Assembly (NCBI GenBank): GCA_019802505.1
Contig: JAFMOC010000038.1
Coordinates: 2,537,001-2,601,000 of the forward strand
Reading direction: 5' to 3'
Length of the DNA stretch: 64,000 nt
From: Corydoras sp. C115
Taxonomy: Eukaryota > Chordata > Actinopteri > Siluriformes > Callichthyidae
The first letter of the stretch is position 1; the number at the start of each line of letters is the position of its first letter. A model generated the notes under the pieces. That model saw only the letters and a list, made by a program, of their open reading frames with translations, searched no databases and had not been told where the DNA came from. The translations under genes were made by a program, and so were the position numbers. Below, piece by piece: positions 1 through 9,892 of this stretch.

Positions 1-346
1 GAAATATGAATGTAGGATGATGTCTGTTATTTACTTTATTACAGACGATATTGTAATCTGGGTACAGTCGAGCCCGAATTGCTCATCATGTCTCCATTCC
101 TATCTTTCAGTATTCATATAAACATGTTATTGTGAGCGGTGTCGTGATCCGTGCTGTCTCTGAGGGAAATTCATTCTGCATTCATCCTCAGGATCTTGTG
201 ACCCGTGTTGCAGTAGTTCTATAAAGTACAGCTGTAGAAAATTAAAGTGTATGTTTTTTGTTCTGTATGTTACAAACAAAACTTAATTGTGAAATTAATT
301 ACCTTAGTTTCAAAAATTCGAATTTAGTAGTACAGCGTTTTATTGT
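1..346. other. unassigned sequence at the left edge
   Basis: AT-rich DNA with no open frame or repeat that I recognise. It could be intron or upstream flank of the elf2-like gene. Confidence 0.5.
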
Positions 347-1066
347 CATTATAAAATATTCATTCATTATCTCCCGCTTTATCCTCGATTAGGGTCGCGG
401 TGGCGTTCCCCATGCCCATCCAGGGGAGAACGTCTCGGGCGCTGGGCAGATAGACCCAGGACAGGGCGCCAATCCATTGCTGGGCACACACTCACTCACA
501 CAGACACACTCTATATGGGGCAATTTTGAGAATTTAATTGACTTGATCCATGTTTTTGGACTGTGGGACGAAACCGGAGAACCCGGAGGAAACCCACGCA
601 GACACGGGGAGAACATGGAAACTCCACCCAGATGGGGATTCGAACCGGGAATCCCTAGCGCTGAGAGGCGAACGTGCTGACCACTAAGCCACCGTGCCGG
701 CCATTATTCATTCATTTATTATCTCCCGCTTTATCCTCTATTAGGGTCGCGGTGGGGTTCCCCATGCCCATCCAGGGGAGAACATCACGGGCGCTGGGCA
801 GATAGACCCAGGACAGGGCGCCAATCCATTGCTGGGCACACACTCACTCACACAGACACACTCTATATGGGGCAGTTTTGAGAATTTAATTTACTTGAGC
901 CATGTTTTTGGACTGTGGGAGGAAACCGGAGAACCCGGAGAAAACCCACGCAGACACGGGGAGAACATGGAAACTCCACCCAGATGGGGATTCGAACCGG
1001 GAATCCCTAGTGCTGAGAGGCGAATGTGCTGACCACTAAGCCACCGTGCCGCCCATTATAAAATAT
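347..1066 (-). mobile_element. two tandem V-SINE copies sharing one target-site duplication
   Basis: Copy one is 360-702 and copy two 703-1053, same orientation. On the minus strand each starts GGCGGCACGGTGGCTTAGTGG (pol III A-box-like), carries a GGTTCGAATCC B box and the conserved V-SINE core, and ends in (GAAT)n. The 13-mer CATTATAAAATAT occurs at 347-359 and 1054-1066, outside the pair, with no duplication between the copies. Confidence 0.88.
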
Positions 1067-1108
1067 ATATTTTTTATTTTATTTACCAACAGATGTGTTC
1101 AATTGATG

Positions 1109-1316
1109 TATTTTTGCCCATCCAGGGGAGAATGTTTCGAGTGCTGGGCAGATGCACCCAGGACAGTAAACCAATCTATTGCTGGGCACACTCACTCACA
1201 CAGACAAATACACACTATATGGGGCAATTAATTTACTTGAATCCATGTTTTTGGGCAGTGGGAGAAAACCCATGTTGACACGGCGAGAACATGGAAAATC
1301 CACCCAGATCGGGATT
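1109..1316 (-). mobile_element. V-SINE relic, truncated and diverged
   Basis: Starts within the tail part (cccatccaggggag) and stops in the core (cacccagatcgggatt); the tRNA-like head and the tail are missing. It has more substitutions than its neighbours at 347-1066 and so is older. Confidence 0.8.
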
Positions 1317-1831
1317 ACTCTTAGAGTACAATGTCAAGTAATTTGGGCACATGTGGACATATTTTGCTGCTGGTTATTTTGACTTAATCTGTTGACACCA
1401 CTTTTTTTCCAACTCTCATTCATCCTATTCGAATGTTCTGTAATATCCTTAAATATGATATGGTCAGAGCTAGAGTGCTATGTAGACAGTGTAAAATTAA
1501 TGCAGCATGGAGCATAGCTGCACGATTCAACTTAATTGAAATGTAAATTGGATTGTCGCTGCAATTCCCATGAACAGTGATATCAGTGTGAAGACAATAT
1601 TGGTGGAGTTCTTTTTCATGACCCAGAGGTGAACATGCTTTTTCAAGTGTTTGTTTCTGAAATTTAGAACTATTTTTAATTAGAATTTAGAGGTGATATA
1701 GTGATTTTTAATCAATAGACTGACAGTCATATATATAACTGTTTACACACTTACAAATAAGGACGTTGTGTAATTGATGTAAATTATTCTGTTTAAAAGT
1801 GAAACCATCGTGTATGGTTAGGGTAAGGTTA
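1317..1831. other. intergenic, nothing recognised
   Basis: AT-rich sequence without convincing exon, repeat or RNA gene. Confidence 0.5.
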
Positions 1832-2165
1832 TATTTACATTTAGTCATTTATCAGACGCTTTTATCCAAAGCGACTTACAAAGGAGAACATTACAAGTCA
1901 GAAGTTGGAGAAAACCAACTATCCTGTAAATTCATCAAACCTGATTGTTATTCGATGCTGCGGCCCCTCCCCCCTTTTTTCTTTTCTTTTTTTTTTTCTC
2001 TACAACAGGTATTTGTTAAAGAGATGCGTCTTCAGTAGTTTCTTAAAACTGTTTAGTGATTCTGCCTTACGGACAGAGTTGGGAAGAACGTTCCACCATT
2101 TTGCAGTGGTGAACGCCACGGAGTGAGAATTAGCTCCTCGGTGAGGTGGAATCGCCAGACGGCAA
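1832..2165 (+). repeat. unclassified 330-bp dispersed repeat, copy 1
   Basis: Begins ttacatttagtcatttatc, then the fish repeat motif cagacgcttttatccaaagc, a C/T-rich tract near 1965-2000, and gatgcgtcttcagtag through cgttccaccattttgcag. It is near-identical along its length to 17215-17550. The first part equals the tail of the SINE family at 8692, so the two may share a LINE-derived 3' end. Confidence 0.75.
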
Positions 2166-2300
2166 TAGTTATAGTTAATGTTAGGGTACTAATAATTATA
2201 GTTAAGGGTTGTATCTCTACAAAATTGATGAGTCTGTGTAACATCCCCTTTATGCATTAAAAACAAGTGTGGGTGTATGTGTGTGTGCAGGGGATGAGTG

Positions 2301-2375
2301 ATGTCGTCGGTGGTGCTGGTAGATACCGGAGGAGCTGTGTTGGAGTACATTACTGCAGTGGAGGACCTGCAGCAG
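2301..2375 (+). CDS. elf2: elf2 coding exon 1 (long form start)
   Basis: The exon follows acceptor gtgtgtgcag at 2290, has a 10-nt 5' untranslated piece, and runs ATG (2301) to CAG before donor gtagaa at 2376, ending in phase 0. It encodes 25 residues (MSSVVLVDTGGAVLEY...), resembling the ELF2 N-terminus with its V-D-x-G-G pattern. A noncoding exon must lie upstream; I cannot identify it. An ATG at 2294 is out of frame with this start. Confidence 0.88.
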
Positions 2376-4393
2376 GTAGAAATTCGCACTTTATAATCAA
2401 AGACATAGAAAATATAAAATTTCTTTAATTCATAATGAAAACAGACCATAATCTCAAATCAATTAATATTGCTGTGACCTGTACATTACATTGAATAACC
2501 TACAATTGGTAGCATTTCTGTTTGTCTTCTATTGGAATGAAGAAAAATGAACAGCCACCCACAAAGTAAAAGATCTACAGGTTTCTGATGAAAGAATAAT
2601 TTAGGCTCCTCACTCATTAGGCATTATGGAAAACCACATAGCTCTTAATAAAGTTATCACAAATTTCGTTATCATAATTATTACATGTGTTGATTTGGGT
2701 AAAATGTTTTTCCTTGTCAGGTTTAGGTGTTCTTTATTTTGTCAGTGTATCTTCCTAATAGTTTTCTTTAACTTATTTTATACCAACATTAAGAAACATT
2801 AGCACAAAGCAATGTCACAAAGATTAATTCATGTTTAATTGCATTTAGTGATGTATGCCTTTTCTGTTTGTTCCAAAAGAGAAATCTTGTTTTATAATGT
2901 ATATTAGGGGTGTCTTCAACTAAGGATTTTCATAGTCGAATCTGATTCGTCAGATTTTCCCTATAGTCGACTGATAGTCGAATCAGTTAAAATTTCACCA
3001 AAAGATGGCGCTATAAGCGTGGTTTAAAAAAAAAAAATTTTTTAATATTTTACTTGTTTTTCTAGAGCACCGTAAATGGGTTAAAGCGCACACATCATTT
3101 AAAAAAATATATATTAACAGAAATTAGGATGATTTTATTTGACAAAAGGCTATATATATAACGAAAACAAAGACATTTCATGTAAAAACTAATGCGTAGC
3201 AGCAGCCATGGGCACCCAAGGTTCATAGTCGACTACGGTTCTCCGAATCGAATCAGCGAATATTGCAGCTCACCCCAATGTATATTATTATTATTATTAT
3301 TATTAATAATATTATTGTGTTCATTAATAAATTACTTTCTGTTGCCATAAATCAATCTTTCTCTCTGACAGGTGGAGGAGGTGTGTGAGGTGGAGGAGAT
3401 GTGTAATGTGGAGGAGGTGTGCGAGGTAGAAGAAGTGTGTGAGGTGGAGGGTTTGTGTGAGGATGTGTGTGAGATGGAGGGACTGGTTTGTGATCAGGAG
3501 GAAGATGATGGATCACCGACACAGGTGTACATCTATGAAGAAAACCCAGAGCTAATGCAAGTCGTTGCTGAGGAACAAGAAGTGGTGACTGAAGTTGTGG
3601 AAACAGGTATACACACACACACACACACACACACAGGCTTACTAATGAAGGAAATATTTGGCATAATAGACACATACCACTAACGCACAAGTTTCCTTCT
3701 GACTGGAGATGAATAACCAAAGTGCCAACTATTCCCTGTGATGCTGACCATCAAACACCAACTAACAGAATTTTCACCTCAAAGCGAGCCTTCTTTAAAG
3801 ACACTAACTTAAAAAAAAGAATTATTACCCATCAGCAGGGTGTTGGAATGTGGGAGAACACTGCAGTCCCAGAGGAAACCCACACAGACACAGAGAGAAT
3901 ATGCAAAATCAGGATAAAATTACTTAAAGTTGGATTTAAACCCAGCAACTTTTTGCTGTGAAGAAGCAGCATTAACTGCTGCACTACTGTGAAGCACTTG
4001 CAAATAAGATGCACATGTTTTTGAAAACTTAAATAGTTTTAAAATTATAAATAAAATAAAATAAAATGATATGTTATATAAAATATTGTAATTATTTAAA
4101 ATATATGATGATTTGTTTGGCTTGTCCATCTCAGGGTGATGCATATTTGATGTATAGACCTTATAGACCTTTGGTGGGTTTTTTTTATATTTTATTATTT
4201 TTTACATTTTTTAATCCTTAAGATTAATTTAAAGTGTTCTTATTTTTAGAACAATAAATTGAAAATATTGCCAAACCAATATGACCCCCACAGTTGTGAC
4301 ATTGGTAGCAGGTGCCCCCCTTCCTCCACAGCGTGTGCCTAATATTAGAGTGCAGTCTGATGAATCATCTTTATTTTGTCTTTGTATTATTAT

Positions 4394-4468
<75 letters not shown>

Positions 4469-7400
4469 CTTAAATCACTTTTATAGTCACTTTCTTATTT
4501 CAGCATATAATATGATTTTTGCTCTCACAAAGTTATTATTCAAATTTTATTAGATAGAAGAAATTAAAATAATTAATTGTATTAATTTTATGCCATATAC
4601 CTGTCCAGAATGTGTCCTTACTGAGTGCTGAGATAGGCTTCAGGATTCTACTGACCCTTGTAATATTAAACAGCTTAGAAAAAACAGAATTGCATTCATA
4701 GATTTTTCCAAATCTTAATGTTTGACAGAAATAGTACTCAGATTGACATTGTGATTTTATATTGAAACTAGCTAAAATAAATTACAGTCCTATGTTCAGT
4801 TGTTTGTTATAGTTGTAGTTTGTGTAGTACTTAAATCCACTGGAATCATGTGCTACATAATCTGAAATTGTGTCTGTAACTTTCATTTTTTCATTATCTT
4901 CCGCTTTATCCTCGATTGGGGTCGCGGTGGGGTTCCCCATGCCCATCCAGGGCAGAAGGTTTTGGGCGCTGGGCACACACTCACTCACACAGACACACTC
5001 TACATGGGGCAATTTGGAGAACTCAATTGACTTGATCCATGTTTTTGGACTGTGGGAGGAAACCGGAGAACCCGGATAAAAGCCACACAGACACAGGGAG
5101 AACATGGAAACTCCACCCAATTGTGGATTCGAACCGGGAATCCCTAGCGCTGAGAGGCGAACGTTCTAACCATTAAGCCACCGTGCCGCCGTGTCATGGC
5201 AAAACTTAAGTAAACTGTTCCATGTTCAATTATTTAAAACGAGTTAATTTATGATAAGACAACCTTTATAAGACAACCCGAGGGAAATTTACTTTGACTA
5301 AATTATTAAAAGTAAGTAATTAGAGTTGTAAACATCTTTATAATTGTAAATGAAATTAGACTTCGTTAGTATAGGCTTTGTAATTGATCTGCTGTGATTG
5401 TTAGTTTGTTTTTGATTATTTATTGATTCATTAATTAATTTATTTATGTTGGCCTATTGAAACTCCATTTGCAGTAGATGATCTCTGGTTAAACATCCGA
5501 GGGAGCTTTCTTGTAAAATCGTATGTATTAAATCCTGTGTATAGTGCGAGAGAGAGCTGCGCGGAATAATACGTCCATGCTTCCAGGCGGTGATTTGGCG
5601 CCACAACTCTATAGATTTGCAGGCGGAGGGATATCGCCAATGCGAGTGTAACATGCGAGTCTGTGGTGATCTTTTTCCCACCCGCATTCAGACTAACCCC
5701 ACCCTGCATCGCCGCGATAGGTCGGGTCGTAATACTTGCCTACGTCTTCTGATTGGACAATGTAAGCGAGAGTGGGCTTTTAGCCAATCGGGATGCAGGG
5801 GGCTGGCTCGTGACGGTCCATCTAAGAGGCGGGAATAGTCCGAATGTGGGTGCGAAAGAAAGAAAATAACGCGAGTCAATCTGAATGTGAAGCTAAACAT
5901 GGCGACATCGTTTCATGAGGGAGCCGCTAACCAGCTCGATTTGCTGATCCGAGCCGGTAACGCTATTCCTATTTTCTAACGGGTGCTTTAAATCTGCGCG
6001 GGCATGGCGCCGGCGGTGCGTTTGTTTGTGTGCTTTGTGCGCGTGTGAAGTTAACGGAGGGCAGGCTGCAGGAAGTGAGTGGATCACCTTGGTTTTGTAA
6101 AACCTGCAGCACGGTTTAGCTCTGTTCTGTTAAAAGGCATTTATATCTGAAACGGCGTCTAAATCGGCTGTTTTATTAGGTCCCTTTTTCCCGCGCGTTC
6201 AAATCCATATTAAATCGGATGAGCTCTGTAAAATAACGGGTTTGGAGGCGAAACCAGGAAGTGTTTGTGTCCGGGCGCGTTCCAAACCCCGTCGTAGCCC
6301 CTTACTCGGGTTCCCTATACGGGACTTCAAATAACGGCGTGTGCAGCCTACTTAGTGGACATGGTTTTTACGGGATTGTGTATTATTTGCGGCCCGTGCA
6401 GCTCTGCCACGCTGTCTGTAATAGGAAGGGGACACGGGATTTTATTTTTATCCTCAGCGTTCTGTTTATTTACTAAAAACACGTTGAATTTGTAAAAGCA
6501 CCCGTTGAATGACTTTATTGATTTAGAAATCGCTATTGCTTATGTCACAAACCAAACACACCGAACGTGCATTGTCGGGATTTGGATATTTGCATGATTA
6601 TTTCATGTTTTATATGATTTGGCGTTGCGTTATTACTATTTATGCAAAGCTCCGTCCCACTCGTTTGGTTACGTAGGTCGAGATGGAAGACGATGTTACG
6701 AACAATGTGTGTTTTAAGATTAGTGCATTGAATAATCCTTGCATTTATATACTATTTTGTCTTTCTCTATCGGTTTAATATTTTGCTTTGTATTCATTGT
6801 AATCGCTTGTTTCATTTTAAATACATAAACACGTTGTTAATAGATGAGAGTACAACGACGTGCAGAGTTTCCATGGAGTTAAAGGAAATACTCGGAAATC
6901 TCTTCGTGACGGAGGCGCTGCCACTCCTTCCAGACCGACCTACGACTGACTGACAGCTCAATTATCCAATAGGAAGCCGTATTTCTTTCGAAATTCTCCG
7001 AGCGAGCCTCCGATTGGCTTTCAGTCAGTAAAACGCGCAAATCGAACCGAGGGGTGGCGCTATGGACAGGAAACGAAGTGGAGGGAAAGAGTGTAAACAG
7101 GGAAATGGAGGAAAGGCAGCGCTGCTTTTCTCACATTACATTTGGAGCTCGATTGTTGGAAAACATAGTGTTCACCACACTGTCTAAACCTCATCCCGAG
7201 AAATATTATAATGCTCTGTTTGTATGTATTATACAGATTGCAGGTCAGGGTTAATTTAGTGAGTGAGAGAAAATGTGACATCTTACCACCACATGTCTAA
7301 ATAAATAAATTTTTTAAAGGTTAAAAGTATTCTGACTTTTAATAAATAAAAAAATTAAGTAAAGGATATTGGAAAGAAAGGCGATCATTTATTTATATCA

Positions 7401-9116
7401 AAACGATCAGAGTTTGGAAGTGTTTGAACCTTGCTTTCTTCATAGTACACTGCACAGAAAGAGTAGCATTAGATATGTTTGGGATCTTGCACACCTGTGT
7501 GGGTGCACGCTGCAACTAAAGATAGCCCTGTCTGCATGGAGGCCATAGCCAAATATGGGCAGTGCAGTAACTGAGGAGGGGAGGGTAGACAGACAGGAAC
7601 AGGTGGTGTGAGAGAGGATGTTTTATTGTAACATCTTATAAGTAATTAAAGTCTAGTTAAAAATAGTTAATTTTTTATATCGTCATGCATTTACACAGCT
7701 CATTTTATATTGTTTATAAAAATATGTAAGGTTGGCTGATTTGACAGGGTTCGGGAAACTTGATCACATTGTTTCAGAAAGTTCTCTATTTTTTTTGCTG
7801 TATATGTTAATCTGCGTATTTCCATTTATAGTACACGGTTTAAATAGTGTTATTAAAAAAAAAGAACCTGGCTTATTGATACAAATGTAAAGTGGCTAGA
7901 GATGTGCATTTTTGTTCATGATGTCATTGTTGGACTGACGGCTCAGCCAATCAGATTTTAGGACCGGGATGTTTTTATTTTTTTGGGATTTTTATTATGA
8001 AAGTTTTCAGCCTTGCACTTTGTGATCTTTTATTCTTATATTTTGCTCTGCATTACATTGATATGATGATATTAATTCATTAACTAATTCTTTTAGAAAA
8101 ATTGTTCTGTGTAGCAGGTCCTACAGTTGACTTTTTGCTGTATGTCTATTTAGAGTAAACAGTGGGGTCACTTGACATTTAACATGTAAAGCATGTCATA
8201 CAGTGAGGCTGTAGCTCCTTTCATAACTCTACACCCTCAGCAAGTTTGGGTATTAACCAGGTGATTAGCTGCAGTACATCCTGAAATCCACTGGTCAGCT
8301 CTGTTCTGTTTACTACCTTACTGATATCAGATAAATATGTGGTGGGAAAAACCTTAGCAGGCAGTAGAAACGGCTGAAGCTGCACATTCTCATTCTGTAC
8401 TCTGCTTTATTTACAGAACGTATGAGTTTAATTCTGACTGTTATGAAAGTTTATGTGAAAGCATTTGTGTCATTGTTTGAATTCCTATGTGTTTTTAAAT
8501 TTCTTAAGATTTAGTAGTGTTTAAACAGAATATAATTTATTTCATTACTCTGTTTGGAATTTGCTTTTTAATGCTTTATATCTTGAAATGTAGACCTTGA
8601 AGTGACACCTTAAAATTAAATTTGACGAATTTGTTGGCTCAAATTGTCTTAGTTAAAATTAAATGAAAGTTGTTTTCCTGTCCTGTTAATTTACATTTAC
8701 TTCATTTAGCAGACGCTTTTATCCAAAGTGTCTTGCAAGGTGAACACAGGGTTAATCACAACATCCCTGGAGCAATGAGGGTTAAGGGCCTTGCTCAAGG
8801 ACCCACACTGGTAACTTCAGTGGACCTGGGATTTGAACCGCCAACCTTCAGATTGATAGCCCAACGCCCTAACCACTGAGCTACCGCTCCCTTAAAAAAG
8901 TGTTTATTTTCGTTACGGATAAAATGTTTAAATTCCTTAAATAAACACTTGATTTGATTTGTCTTGGAAAGTATTTGATAGTGAAATCATCCATCTATTA
9001 TCTTCCGCTTTATTTTCTAAAAAAAAAAAAAGTCACTAAGCCACCTGATAATGAAATCATGAAATTCTTAAATCCTCATATCATCAAGTGTTGGAAAAAC
9101 ATAGTCATGAGTTATG

Positions 9117-9147
<31 letters not shown>

Positions 9148-9794
9148 TGAAACAGTGGAGGCGTCAGTGCATGGCGGTTCTTCGATTCACTGCTCTGATA
9201 AAACCATCGAAGCAGCAGAAGCTCTGTTACACATGGATTCTCCTTCCAGCCTGCGTGGAGACCGAAGTCCCGGTACACACATACATATATGTACATATGC
9301 ACATCTGTACAGGTTGGAGTTAGTTGGTCAGGTCACAGTTAAAATATTCTGTGTGATTTAGAATGTCAATGTATAACTATAACCCTCTACTTTCAACTTT
9401 CTTGGGTGTAGAGGTATTTGTTCCTCCGTGCATGTCAACTCCAGAGTTTCTTCATGCTGCCATGCGCCCTGACGTCGTCACAGAAACGGTGGTGGAGGTT
9501 AGCACGGAGGAGACGGACCCCGTAGAAGTTGTGACGTTGATCGAGGAGCCAAGATCGATGGACAGAGATGGCAGACGGAAAAAGAGTACGAAACAATACA
9601 CATTTAATATTTTGGTGAACAACCTGTTGTTGCCATAATTGCCCCTGGGCACAAGGCAACTTGGACACTAATACAGCTGTTTTGTGCGCGTTTCCTGTAG
9701 ATGGTAGGAAACCCAAATCTCACCCTCTGTCCAACACCACTCCTGATTTAGGTATTAAAAAGAAACAAAGAGAGGGTAAAGGTAGGTGCTGTAC

Positions 9795-9892
<98 letters not shown>

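Larger units (their letters stand above)
3607..9155 (+). other. elf2 intron 2 (contains the internal promoter)
   Basis: This 5.5-kb intron starts with a (CA)n run (3611-3634) and ends with a (GT)n run just before the exon 3 acceptor. It contains V-SINE copies, a SINE, a (TA)n tract, the CpG blocks and the alternative exon. Parts 4140-4390, 5191-5560 and 7100-8690 show no recognised feature. Confidence 0.8.

Noticed and set aside
389..616. Recurring 75-codon frame (MFSPCLRGFPPGSPVSSHSP...) present at many sites, e.g. 15208, 23717, 41583, 52750
   Set aside because: It lies inside V-SINE copies, a noncoding pol III-type repeat; frames recur because the repeat recurs.
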